A stretch of 64,000 bases of DNA, taken from contig ML677326.1 in assembly GCA_007922305.1 (NCBI GenBank), positions 56,352,785 to 56,416,784 of the forward strand, in the 5' to 3' direction. The translations under genes were made by a program, and so were the position numbers. Positions 1-10,605 of the stretch are shown in pieces. This DNA is from Dermatemys mawii (Eukaryota > Chordata > Testudines > Dermatemydidae). Each line of letters opens with the position of its first letter. The stretch's first letter is position 1. Below the pieces are notes generated by a model. The model was not told the DNA's origin. It saw only the letters and a list, made by a program, of their open reading frames with translations, and ran no database searches.

Positions 1-1074
1 TCCCTTTGTCTATAATTAGTTCATTTACCTCCCTATTCAAGACACTTATCTGCAAACTTCTTTGGTCATTTCCACTATTTACTATTATTATGTGTGGATT
101 ATACAAAACCCCACACTGTGTTAGGAGCTTTACAGACAGACTCTACTATCATGGCTAATGTAGTGAAGAATGTATGACTCCCAAGGTCCTGATACCTGCC
201 TGTGCAGATCTGGCACCTGGAGTAGTGGCCTACATTTTAGATAAGAAGTAATGAATCTTGACAATTGTGAGGATAGATGGAAAGAAGACAAGCACAGGTT
301 AAAGAATTAAGGTCAGACCTGTAAAATAAAAAAAACACTCGTGTGAACAGGGAGCAGCCCATTGCAGTTTAAAATAATGCTCAAGAAAGCAAGTCTCAAG
401 CTCCAGCATTTTCATATACATGACTCAGAATATACGCCATCACTCACATTCCCAAGAAAGCTCCAAATAGTTTGCCTAATATATTTGAATACGTTTTCTA
501 GAATCTTTTGTTAGATTTTTTTCAACATTCTATCAGTGTCAAAACAACACTCCTTGGTCTCCAATATACAAATTCACCTAATGTATTATTCAATGAAATA
601 GCTGCTTTTAAAAAAAATAGCAGAATGATCATTGCTTTGCATTGTACTATAAGTTTCATTAAGTAGTAATAAAATACTACTTGAGAGCTGCTTCCAGCTA
701 ACCTTGTGTTTTATCTCTCTCTCACTCTCTTTTTAATACTAAATTTGAAAGTATTCAGAAACTGGGAGAAAATGCTAGTGAACTCTATTTCATGCCGAAG
801 ATCAGCAGGGGCCTTTTGGAGGGCTACAATTTTTCTCAGAGTGTCAGGAAATCAGATTATTACATCCAGCTGCAAGCTGTTTTGATTGAACTGAAAGTCT
901 GATTTAATTTGGTACAAATGGCAAATTACTCCTCTATTTATCCTTGAACTACATGTAGCCATGAAGTACTATATTTCATGACATCCTTGGAAATTTAAGT
1001 AGAGATGAGCAGTTTCCAAAAATATTCTCTCCTTACATACCAGCAAACAATTGAAAAATGCTTATTCACAAATC
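1..1074. other. Unannotated AT-rich stretch
   Basis: No coding region, RNA gene or clear repeat is recognised. The sequence is AT-rich, has stops in all frames and shows no internal repeat structure that I could align. Confidence 0.5.
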
Positions 1075-1077
1075 TAA

Positions 1078-1574
1078 GGGCCAGATTTCCAAAATTACTC
1101 AGCAGCTGACATTTAGACACTTAAATAATTGGTCATATTGTCAAAAGAGCTACAGCCTTCTCTACACTTTAAACTATATGGGCAAAATAACATTTACTGG
1201 TATAAGCCATGTCTCCACTAGAGAAGATTGATGGTATAGCTCTATTGGTGTAGCTGCAAACCCTTTAAACAGGTTCCCTGAATGGAATAACCTATATGGC
1301 TAAAGGACTTTTTTGCTAGTTTAGCTGTGTCTAGATTTAACCTTTTATTGACACAGCCATATCCTTTAGAGGGTCAACACAGCTATGCCAGCATAATTTT
1401 TAAGCCCTCACTCCTGAATTAAGTGGCTGTATTTTTAAAGCACTCAGGTCCCAGGAACAGCTATTAACAGATACTTTTGTTCAGCACATCTGAAAATCTG
1501 TCGTCTTCATTTAAAAACTCATCACAAATTGTGGCCCCACTTGGGCTTGCTGAACACCTTTGAAAATCTGGCCT
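1078..1574. mobile_element. TIR element (non-autonomous), TAA-flanked
   Basis: The two ends are inverted copies: the left end reads GGGCCAGATTTCCAAAA and the right end reads TTTGAAAATCTGGCC. TAA flanks both sides (1075-1077 and 1575-1577), which fits a 3-bp target duplication. There is no coding potential inside. The middle, from about 1206, contains a second motif of the GTCTCCACT type that resembles the ends of the Harbinger-like MITEs elsewhere in the window, so another element may be nested here. The TAA duplication suggests a PIF/Harbinger-like origin, but that class call is an inference. Confidence 0.65.
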
Positions 1575-1611
1575 TAAATTTTTAACTGCCTGTCAGAGGG
1601 CTTATAAGAGA

Positions 1612-1720
1612 GACAAGGTAGGTGAGGTAATAGCTTTTATTAGACCAACTTCTGTGAGTGGAAGGTACAAGCTTTCAAGCTACACAGAGCTCTTGTTCAG
1701 GTCTGGGGAAGGAAACAGCT
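1612..1720 (+). repeat. Interspersed repeat fragment (GGTGAGGTAATA family)
   Basis: This contains GGTGAGGTAATAG, then TTTTATTAGACCAACTTCTG, AAGCTTTCAAGCTACACAGA and a GTTCAGGTCTGG end. The same word order recurs at 47690-47848 (twice, head to head) and, reversed, at 27055-27137, so it is a dispersed family. I recognise it as common in turtle DNA. Its class is not established from this copy. Confidence 0.6.
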
Positions 1721-1783
1721 TATATGCTTTCCTTTCGCTGAGAATATCCTAGTGATAATCTACCAACATGCTTAATTTGCCAC

Positions 1784-1880
1784 AAGATTTTCAAAAGCTC
1801 CTAAGCAAGTTAGGAACCTAAGTCCTATTGTCTTCCAATAAGACTTAGGCACATAAGTCACTTTGGTAATTGTAAAACCC
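1784..1880. repeat. Short palindromic MITE-like repeat
   Basis: The arms around CCTAAGTCCTATTG and CAATAAGACTTAGG can fold back on each other, with outer AAGATTTTCAAAAG and TTTGGTAATTGTAAAA motifs. It is non-coding and resembles other TTTTCAAA-type palindromic repeats in the window (near 57105-57185). Confidence 0.5.
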
Positions 1881-2285
1881 TATGCCACAGGTTAATTGTA
1901 TTGATTAAATACCAGAGCAATAGTTTATAAACAATGCTTATCAGGTGATTGAATTATTTGGGCCTGATTTTCTCTCACTCCATCTTATACCTCAGGTAAG
2001 AAAGAGTAAAGCAGAACAAGACCAGTGTATTCAATAGAGGAAAGAGAGACTCTTAAATACACAACCATTCTCCAAATGACCAGGTTTCATGTTTTTTCAT
2101 ACATTTTGTTTCTTGACAGCACAATATCTTCATGCAAATATAACACCTAGTAATACCTGCCCAGAACCTTGAAGCCAGTGAAGGTTTTGGCCATCTATTT
2201 CCTGGGCACTTCTGAAGTGGAACACTCAGATTGGAGAAAAAAAAATTACTCTTCCATTTTCTATTGTTATACAGAAAACACCTAA

Positions 2286-2614
2286 GGCCTTATCAACACA
2301 CAATGTTGCACAAGTTTAGCTAAAACTGGTGAAAAAGCCCAGTTTAGTTACACAGAGGCAAAAGCTCTCTGGAGATATTCTGAAAATGATTTAAATCTGG
2401 CTTTTAGTAATTTTGCTTAAATTAATTTCTTACCAAATTCAGCTAACTGGATGTGATCCTTTTGAAAACTGATTGAAGAGTATTCATGCAGTGTTTTGCT
2501 GGTTTAACTAACTTCTTATTCCAGAATAAGTGCGCCGACATGGGGAGATATACTGGTAGCAGAAAATGCTGCTGGTAAAGTTATGCTGGCAAATTTCCTG
2601 GTGTAGACAAGCCT
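2286..2614. mobile_element. Harbinger-like MITE, TAA-flanked
   Basis: The left end GGCCTTATCAACACAC and the right end GTGTAGACAAGCCT are imperfect inverted repeats, with TAA at 2283-2285 and 2615-2617. Sub-terminal regions also pair: GCACAAGTTTAGCTAAAACT on the left against the GCTGGTTTAACTAACTTCTT region on the right. About 330 bp, non-coding. The ACAAGGCC/TCTACAC ends match the other TTA/TAA-flanked MITEs in this window. Assignment to PIF/Harbinger rests on the 3-bp duplication. Confidence 0.7.
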
Positions 2615-2617
2615 TAA

Positions 2618-5034
2618 ACTAATCTAAAAATACACCTTTAGTTAACCTGGCAGAAATTTCTGTGAAGACAATGGCTAAGATTCCTATAACTCAAAGAGAC
2701 TATAGGAGCATTTGCCCATACACTGGGCATGGACAAAGAAAGTTCTCAAATCAAAAGAGAGAAAAACATGCAATATACTGGGAATATATACTTTTTAATT
2801 TTTATTTTTTTTTACTTTTGGTGTTGGCATCTCTTAGAAACCTCCAGTCTCAATGGGACAATGGAGAGCTGTTGCTCCCAGGCACAGGCACAGAATGGAG
2901 CTCTAGGAATGGGAATGTAAACTCCTCCTCTCAGTCCATGGGAGCTAATGGGTTTCAACTGCATCCTTCAAACCAGAAAGTTACGTAGAGAACCCTGTCC
3001 TTGCTCCTCTCCCAGCCCACAAGGAAGCTATTTGTCTATGGGAGGAGAAGAGGGGCAATTCTTAAAAGGGCCCCAGGATTTTCTTTCCCTGATGGCCTCT
3101 TTGATGTTGGGCAGAGGCAATCTCAGCACCCAACTATGTAGTCTGATTTTCAGAAGTACTGAGAACCTGTAGTTCCCCAACAGAGATTCAGCAATGCTGG
3201 ATATCAGGCCACATAAGCTCCAATCCAGCATAACAAAATGTAAGCATGTGCCTAGTTGTATTACTGGATCTGGACTATGTAGCTAATATTAGACCTGAGT
3301 TTGAGATTTATGGCCCCAAAATGGGCTCTCAAACCTTTTGATTGGTTTTGAAAAACTGTGATAGCAGCACTCCTGAAATAGCTGCAAGCTACAAAAGCCT
3401 CTTGATGAAAGCCATACAAATGAGTACATCAAGTGTTCCATAGTTTGTACCAGAACACACAAGGCCAAAGCTTGCCTTCTGACTTTACACACTCTACTCC
3501 CATTGGCAATACCAGGAGCCAAAAGCATTCATTCAGTGGCAGATTTGGGCCAAGAACTTTAAAAGTAGGGCCCAGCTCATCAGCTGGTATATATCAGATA
3601 AAGTCAGAGAAGCTATGCTAATATACATCAGCTGAGACTGTGGCCCATGGTGTGCAACTATAGATAACTGCTTTGCTTTATTAGTGGTTTTCAGCCTGGT
3701 CTAGCAATAGTGTGATTTGATGTAGTTAAAGTCTACCCCACACTCAGAAAGAGTTCTGAACACCGAAAAGAGAGAATGCTTTTCATTCTTCTCACTTGCA
3801 AAATACATGGTAGAAATTAATTTGGTCCAGATGCAAACATCTCTTTGTTTTCAGAGCCAGATGCCAGGCCAGCTATGAAAAATCAAAGTGTTAAAGTCAG
3901 GAGAGCAGAAGTATGTTTCCTCATCTAGCACTGGAAAGTTGGTGAATTATCCAACTATCTCTCAACATTGCATCATAAGCCACAGGATCTGTCAGAAAAC
4001 ACAATTCTAAACACCATTCCTATTTAAACTATTCAGAGTTCTCCTCTTCTCCTTGTGTAGTTTAAGTTACTACCATTATAGCAATATCAATCAGAATGAG
4101 AACCATATTCCCAATGTTATATAATAATTTCAACCACAGGCTATTATCCAGCACAGAATAATTGACATATTAACATTGGACATACAACCTTGACATGGTT
4201 CTGTAAAAATACCAGTAATGCAAAGGAGAATTGGCAAATCACATAGTAATTTTTTTTTAATATCAGATGGTAAATTAAGAGTCAGAAGCTAAATAAGAGC
4301 TTTCTCATCAAAATTAGGCATTGGGAAAGTGTTAGGTTACAGGAGCACAGTCCTGTTGCTAGTGCATGTATATTTTCACCTTTAAATAGGGTTTCTTTAA
4401 AGTTTTCTGAGTTAACAGTGGGCTTCAATGCAGGTAGGCAGTAAAAGCAATGAAAAACTGGACAACACACTGGATTTATAGAAAGAGCAATTTAGAGGGA
4501 GATTTTTAAGGTCAAAAAAAGTGCCTAATTCTCTCTTTTAAATCTCCCTTTTAGTAAATGTCATGAACACTTCATCAGCTAGAAAAGTATGTAAATAACT
4601 AATGACTTAAAACAGTTTTTGTTAACTGGAATAAAATCACTGAAGAAACAGAGGTTATAAGCATTAGAATGTATGAGAAAGTCTGAAGAGTTTCATATTG
4701 TTTCAGGTTCCATTATTCTAACAAATGTGCTGGGATAGGCATATATTATTCATCAAATCTACAGATTTTGCTGTATTTATTACATAATTTATTTGACAAA
4801 GCAATTTCTGGTATTTGATCAGCTTCACCAGTGTGGAAATTTCCTTCCTTTCTCAACTCAAAACATAAAACTTCACTTAAAAAAAAAAAAGTTAAAACCC
4901 AAACATTAGAATGTATGAAACTAATTTTTGAGCACTTGACTTTTCAGCCTTCATGTTCTTTTAATGTAGTTGTCTGTAATTATATTGTTAAATTGTTTAA
5001 ATAATATGTCTTTGTGTTTTTACTATTGATGACT
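2618..5034. other. Unannotated stretch
   Basis: No supported gene. Short open frames at 2662-3621 and 4282-4470 lack recognisable domains, and they overlap on both strands as expected by chance. A small fold-back (GGGAGATTTTTAAGG against TTTAAATCTCCC) lies at about 4498-4555. Confidence 0.5.
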
Positions 5035-5195
5035 TAATCCTGCAAGCTATTTAGCAACAGGATCTACTCTAGCAAATCACATGCTTAACATTGCCATTGA
5101 CTTCAGTGAGACCAGTCAGGTAGTTATAGTTAAGCACAGCCTTAAACCTTTGCTGGATAATGGCCAGAGTGATCAGCACCTTGCAGGATTTAGCC
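5035..5195. mobile_element. Short palindromic MITE
   Basis: AATCCTGCAAG at the left end mirrors CTTGCAGGATT at the right end. The centre has CATTGACTTCAGTGAGACC, a word shared by many small palindromic repeats in this window. About 160 bp, non-coding. Confidence 0.6.
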
Positions 5196-7296
5196 TTATA
5201 TGGACAAAATGCCCACTGACTTCAGGAAAAGGTTTGACTGCACAGGTAGCTGAGGATTAGTCTCCTAGGGGATTAGAATTTGTCAGTGCAGTTTTCATTT
5301 TATACAGTTCAACTATTCTTTTTCCTCTTACCTTTAAAAGAAAGGTATCACAATGCTAATACATTACCCATGCTTCTATTCCTTTCAGCGTTATGTAAAT
5401 GACAAAATACAATGAACTAATCATTAGAACTTACAGTTATCTGAATAATAGTGTCAGCACTCTTTCTGGGGGAGACTTTTTATTAAGAATTTATATAGCA
5501 TTATAAATGTATGTGGTGACTTACATAATACGGAATGAGACAGTCTTTGCCCTGATTAGTTTACAATGCAGCACCAAAAAGAATTAAGATGGAGCAATAG
5601 TTTAGGAAGGATAAACAGGTACAGGAAGATAAGGAGAGATCATTGGTAGGAAACGAATACATGAAGGATTCATAGAAGAGCTAGATTTTATGGAAGGATT
5701 TAGCAAGAAAGGGAAAAACACCTGTCAGACAAGAAACGGGACCAGAGATTATCCCAAGGATAAGGTGCAGCAGGAAAGACAGTGTTCAGTCAAAAGTGGT
5801 AGAGGACACCGTTGAAAACCTCCCATTTTTTTCAAAATCTTGTTATTCATGTCATGCTTTTCATGTCCTTCTGTTTGTCTCTCACAATAAAGAGACATTA
5901 CTTTTATTATTTATAAAATGTTCACACTTAGTGCCTTAGCTTCTTTATGTCTAGCCCCTTTTCTATCATTTATTTCATGTCCTAGACTCCCCGCATCCTA
6001 AAACTCCCTTCTGTCTGCTTTGGAATCTATTATGTTGAATTATGCCAAGATGAATATCAATGGTGTTGATTTACATTGATTCATTCCCTGACTGCTGACA
6101 CTAAATCTCAAGTTGGCATTTTAGAACTGAGTTAAGAATTCTGTGTAGAGAATCTAAATTATAAAACAGAGTGCTGTTTTCTCAGCAGAGGGTGTTATTA
6201 AAAATGATTCTTTTTTTTCTGTAAAACCTTTAGAAACAGTGAGAGAAAATCAGTTAAAAAGTAACATAGGAAATGTCATTTTGAATGTTATCTTTAACAG
6301 CCAATAAAAAACATAGCAAACATCCACACTTACCCCAATTACACTCCATCAGTTGCTCGAAGACAATTTTCTATATTGTGTGTCCTAAATGGCCTCTGAC
6401 TCCATCTGCTTTTAAGCATTGCATCTGAACTAGCTCTTTCAAAGCAGTGTAGGCTTTGGAAAGTTTTACTGGGATCTTAATTTCAAAGCCCATATCCAAT
6501 GCTAATATGTATTTAGGATGGTAAATACATCAGACTAGTAATGGTATCAGTAATGATGGTGACAATGTTCCTCTGTGCTATAGCGGACAAACTTATGTGT
6601 GATCTTGGCTAAATCCTGCCTTGAACTTTCCACTCCCTTGCATGTATGGTTAAGCAGTGGAACTCTAAACAGATGCATCTGATACCTCAAGGTGTGAAGA
6701 ACGAGCTGCACATGTAGTACTTTAAGGACAATGAAATAAAGACCTAATCTTGTGTAACTCCCGGAAAGAGACTAGAGCACGGTGAAGACAATAAAATGTA
6801 ACAGTAGTGGTAGGGGCACTTTGAAATGCTACTGTGGATAATGTCAAAATTCAGATAATATAATTAAAAACTGATTCCAAGAATGCAATATAACTTGACT
6901 TTCTCTAAAATAAATGCTGGCCACATAACAGATACTATACAGAATTCTTAGAATAACTGAAAAAGAAAGAAATTATCCCGAGGCTAAGGCTGGGGCTCCT
7001 GAGTCATATTTTATCCTCTTCCTTCATTTTCAGTACCTAGATTTCTGAAGATACTAACAGGAAAAAGATAAAAGTTTTATATCCAAAGAGATTCTATACA
7101 GAATACTAATGATGGAAAAGGTAGTGCACAAGCCACTTTTCATTCTTGGGATGGGAAAAAAATAAGCTCAGGTAAAAGTTGGCTGGGATTTTTTTTTTTA
7201 ACAGGATTTTTTTATAGGGCTTATTTTATAATTTGGCAAAATTAATTAAAACATCCCCAGCCATGGTCTAGAATCGTTCTCATCTCTTTGTCTTTG
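5196..7296. other. Mostly unannotated stretch
   Basis: No gene recognised. A weak repeat fragment at about 5515-5575 (GAGACAGTCTTTGCCCTG, then AGTTTACAATGC) resembles the segment at 36539-36606. The rest appears unique and AT-rich. Confidence 0.45.
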
Positions 7297-7317
7297 TATG
7301 TGTGTGTGTATATATAC
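7297..7317. repeat. Short TG/TA microsatellite
   Basis: A run of alternating TG followed by TA dinucleotides, about 21 bp. It is short and imperfect. Confidence 0.75.
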
Positions 7318-7379
7318 AGAGACAGAGAAGGTTTGAAGGCTTACAGAACTCTCAATAATATTGCTGGAAGTTACACGTG

Positions 7380-7660
7380 CTAACCTCCACCTATTTGAAT
7401 TATGATAGGACCTAGAGGCCTCAACTGAGATTGGGGCTCCATTGTGCTAGGCCCTGTCTGAGCACATAGTAAAAGACAGAGTTTACAGTTAAATAGATTA
7501 GACAGACAAAGGGTAGGGGAAAGAAGTATTATCTCCATTTTACAAATCTGAGGTACAAAGAAGTTAAATAAATTTCCCAAGTTCACACAGGAAGTTTGAG
7601 GCAGAACCAGGACTTGAACCAAGACCACTGAGTACCAATACAGTTCCTAACCAGGAAGAG
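7380..7660 (+). repeat. MIR-like CORE-SINE with associated repeat head
   Basis: From about 7527 the sequence follows the known MIR 3' core: a CATTTTACAAATCTGAGG segment, then AAGTTAAATAAATTTCCC, TTCACACAGG and a CAGAACCAGGACTTGAACC segment. Upstream (about 7380-7526) is a CATTGTGCTAGGCCCTG plus AAAAGACAGAGTTTACAG block that also occurs separately at 36539-36606. Whether these two blocks are one composite element or two insertions is unresolved. Non-coding. Confidence 0.75.
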
Positions 7661-8189
7661 ACTATGTGTCAAAGTTACTTGTCAAATCTTTAAACAAAAG
7701 ATGCAGATCTGATATAGACAATCTTTACCGGTCGATATGGTCTTCCCTTCTTGATGAAAATGTCTGTAATGTGTTATCAAGGATAGTTACAGATAACCAG
7801 AATCTTACCTCCAATGTGCTCTAACCATAGTTCACTTTTTTGGCTTCTTTTGCAAATTTCCCCATTCTGGAGTGTTTATTTTGAAAAAGACTGGGGAGAG
7901 GCACTTCTGCTTCACATAACTAAAATCAGCATTACACCCCTGCCTTGAGATACAACTGCAGTCATTCTGTCTCTTGAATGTAGTGAATTTTCCCTGTTGC
8001 TTTACAATGAGGCCTAACCTGTTCCCGGGAGGAGTTCCGTTGCACCACATTTTGATTGAACAAACAGCTACCCACTAGATCAGTGGCTATTTCACACGGT
8101 GTAGTAAGTATTCAACTGATCACTTCTCAACCTCTGTGCTAACCCTGCCCCACAAGGAAACATGAGGGCAATCAATACTTCACAGGAAG
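7661..8189. other. Unannotated stretch
   Basis: No gene or repeat recognised. A 72-codon minus-strand frame at 7832-8050 has no recognisable domain. Confidence 0.45.
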
Positions 8190-8197
8190 CTCGAAAC

Positions 8198-8426
8198 CAG
8201 TGGTTCTCAAACTTAATTGCACTGTGACCTCCTTCTGATAACAAAAATTACTACACCAAAGCCTGAACATGCCTGAGCCCTGCCATCCCAGGCCCCACTG
8301 TCCCAGGTGGGGAGGCCCAAAGCTGAAACCCCATGCTCCAGCAAGTTTGGAACCAGCCCTGGCAACCCCATTAAAATGGAATCACGACCCACTTTGGGGT
8401 CCCAACCCACAGTCTGAGAACTGCTG
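8198..8426. mobile_element. hAT-type non-autonomous transposon, 229 bp
   Basis: The ends are inverted repeats: CAGTGGTTCTCAAAC on the left and GTCTGAGAACTGCTG on the right, the classic Charlie/hAT-style terminus. The flanks are CTCGAAAC (8190-8197) and CTCTAAAC (8427-8434), a 7-of-8 match that gives the expected 8-bp target duplication. The interior is GC-richer than the surroundings and non-coding. Confidence 0.85.
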
Positions 8427-8434
8427 CTCTAAAC

Positions 8435-9284
8435 AATCCTTGTAGGATTCAGCCCTAGAGGTGGGCAAAGAATGTTGGTTAAGATCTACATTTCCTCCCT
8501 TTTCCCTCTTCTCAATATACTTTATTCCAGATCTTCCGGGTTTAACTGAAAATGGACAGTCAGGCTATTAAAAATATGCTGTTCCCATGGTATTTGCAGT
8601 GTTGTGTACTATAAATAGTGACGTTTATTTCCATAGCTTATTTATTTGTAATGAATTACAATAGGAACATATTGAAAAAAACATTAAAGAGAAAAACTAG
8701 CCAAATTAATTACAAATACAAGAGAGAAGAATACTTAAGGCGAGAAATTGGCATAAAATGAGGGAAATAAAGGGGAGGAGATGCAGAAAGAAATGAAAAC
8801 AAGCACTAGAAAGATAATGGCAACACAGTAGAGGAAATGGAGAAAATGATGGGGAGTCGGAAAATTGCAGAGGAAAAACAAAAAAATACAAACAAAGAAA
8901 TATAAGGGAAGAATGGGAAAAGAAAGAGAACAGAATTAAGTATAGAATACAACAGGGCAGGATCCAAATGAACTAGCATGCACAGAAGAAATCTAGTGAA
9001 ATGGAGGCCTGGATAAAAATGCAAGAGAACAAAACCAGAAATAACTACTTATAATTCCAGCTACAGCTGCATTATATCCAATGGCATGAACTGTTCTTTC
9101 CGAATAGCCTCACCAATACTTTGTGAGAATAGATCTAATTATTTTCCAATAATTTCCCATTACATGTTTCCCTTTATTGCATTTCTTGTTATTTTATGTG
9201 GTGGTTGTTCACAATATGCTCTATATCAAATCTAGAAAAAAGTGTGGAAAAGTGATATAATAGTTATCTGATTCTCGTCTCACT
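8435..9284. other. Unannotated, purine-rich stretch
   Basis: About 8690-9040 is strongly A/G-rich on the + strand (many GAAA/GGAA runs), so minus-strand frames here encode low-complexity F/L/S-rich peptides. They are unlikely to be genes. Confidence 0.5.
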
Positions 9285-9365
9285 TAACCAGGTTTTAGAC
9301 TAATGTAACTCCATTGACTTCACTGGATTAACTCCGAGTTTACATCTGAATTACTTTGGTATAAG
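9285..9365. repeat. Short palindromic MITE-like repeat
   Basis: The centre CTCCATTGACTTCACTGG is flanked by TAATGTAAC and by ACTCCGAGTTTACA. It matches the palindromic family whose fuller copy is at 39096-39188. Confidence 0.45.
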
Positions 9366-9534
9366 GACAATCAAACCCTAGAAGTCACATAATACACACA
9401 GAAGTGGTTCTTCCACAGTAGATTTCACATGCATACTTTATCATTTTGCATAGGAAAGCTTCCACTTGTATGACTTATACCCACAAGAGATTTAAGAAAA
9501 TAAATTAATATTAATGCTTTTTCTCTTGTTGCCC

Positions 9535-9630
9535 AATTTAACACAGCACTGAACCATGTGCTTAAGGTTAAGCACATGCTTAGGAGCTGTGTTAAACAGC
9601 ATGAGATTAATCATGTGCTCTTGCTTGAGT
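9535..9630. repeat. Short palindromic repeat
   Basis: Mirror-related words AACACAGCACTGA, CATGTGCTTAAGG, TTAAGCACATGC and GAGCTGTGTTAAACAG form a hairpin-capable block. It is similar in vocabulary (TTAAGCACATG) to the repeat at 24503-24686. Non-coding. Confidence 0.5.
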
Positions 9631-9858
9631 TCTGTGTTGAATTTGGACCTGCGATGGGTGTCTGTATATGTTAATGTCAGAATAAATACAGTTCTATACA
9701 TTTACTGTATGGTTTAGAAAGTTTTGATCAGGTCAAAAATTCCTAGCATCTAAAACGTGGTTCACATAAAAAGTTTATAGCATTAAATGTTTATTTGGGT
9801 TTTCTAATAGTAAGTAAAGAATCAGAGAGGAAGCCATGTTAGTCTGGATCTGCAGAAG

Positions 9859-10050
9859 TGACAAAAAGTCTGTGGCACCTTAAAGACTAACATAACTATA
9901 CTGAAGCATAAGCTTTCATGGGCTAATACCCACTTCGTCGGATGCATGGGACATGCATGAATGTCCCATGCATCCAATGAAGTGGGTATTAGCCCACAAA
10001 AGCTTATGCTTCAACACTTTTAGTCTTTAAGGTGCCACAGGACTCTGTCA
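9859..10050. repeat. Fold-back (head-to-head) repeat pair
   Basis: Left arm 9859-9954 and right arm 9961-10050 are inverted copies around a 6-base loop (GCATGA). Matching landmarks are GTGGCACCTTAAAGACTAA against TTAGTCTTTAAGGTGCCAC, and GGGCTAATACCCACTT against AAGTGGGTATTAGCCC. The preceding bases (about 9830-9858, with CCATGTTAGTCTGGATCTG) continue the left copy only. A single-arm relative is at 40204-40300. I recognise the family as very common in turtles. Its transposon class is not determined here. Confidence 0.8.
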
Positions 10051-10184
10051 CTAATATTAAGTAGCTATGCTAAATTTATGGTTTTGGACACACGGTTAAT
10101 TTGCCCAAACCCTTGGCTAAATTTAGCTCTTAGTTAAATCAGATTAAGTCTGGGGGTAACTCCATTGAAATTAATGGATTAACC

Positions 10185-10597
10185 CAGGGGTGGCTAACCT
10201 GAGCCCGAGAAAGAGCCGGAATTTACCAACATGCATTGCCAAAGAGCCACAGTAATACGTCAGCAGCCCCCATCAGCTCCCGCCCCCAGTGCCTTCCACC
10301 CATGGCAGCTCCGCTGATCAGCAGCAGCCCCTCCCTCCCCACACTTCCGAATCAGCTTTTTCGTGGTGTGTAGGAGGCTGGGGAGTGCGGGGCAGAAGGT
10401 CAAGGCAGGCTTAGGGGAAGGAGTAGAGTGCAGTCAGGGCCTATGGCACAGCCAGGGGTTCAGCAGTGAGTACCCCTCAGCACACTGGAGAGTTGGCGCC
10501 TGTAGCTCTAGCCCCAGAGTTGTGCCTATACAAGGAGCTGCATATTAACTTCTGAAGAGCTGCATGTGGCTCTAGAGGCATGGGTTGGCCACCCCTG
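10185..10597. mobile_element. hAT-type non-autonomous transposon, 413 bp
   Basis: The left end CAGGGGTGGCTAACCTGAGC is mirrored by GCATGGGTTGGCCACCCCTG at the right end. Flanks GATTAACC (10177-10184) and GATTAATC (10598-10605) match at 7 of 8 bases, an hAT-sized duplication. Sub-terminal AAGAGCC and AAGAGCTGCATGTGGCTCT words are typical of this element type. The interior is GC-rich and contains a 61-codon open frame without recognisable domains, so I treat it as non-coding. Confidence 0.87.
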
Positions 10598-10605
10598 GAT
10601 TAATC

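Noticed and set aside
3028..3621. Overlapping frames on both strands suggesting a small gene cluster
   Set aside because: Frames are 60-79 codons, overlap in opposite directions and have no recognisable domains. Typical chance frames.
8706..9024. F/L/S-rich minus-strand frames resembling membrane proteins
   Set aside because: They come from a purine-rich tract on the plus strand. Low complexity, no start context and no homology that I recognise.
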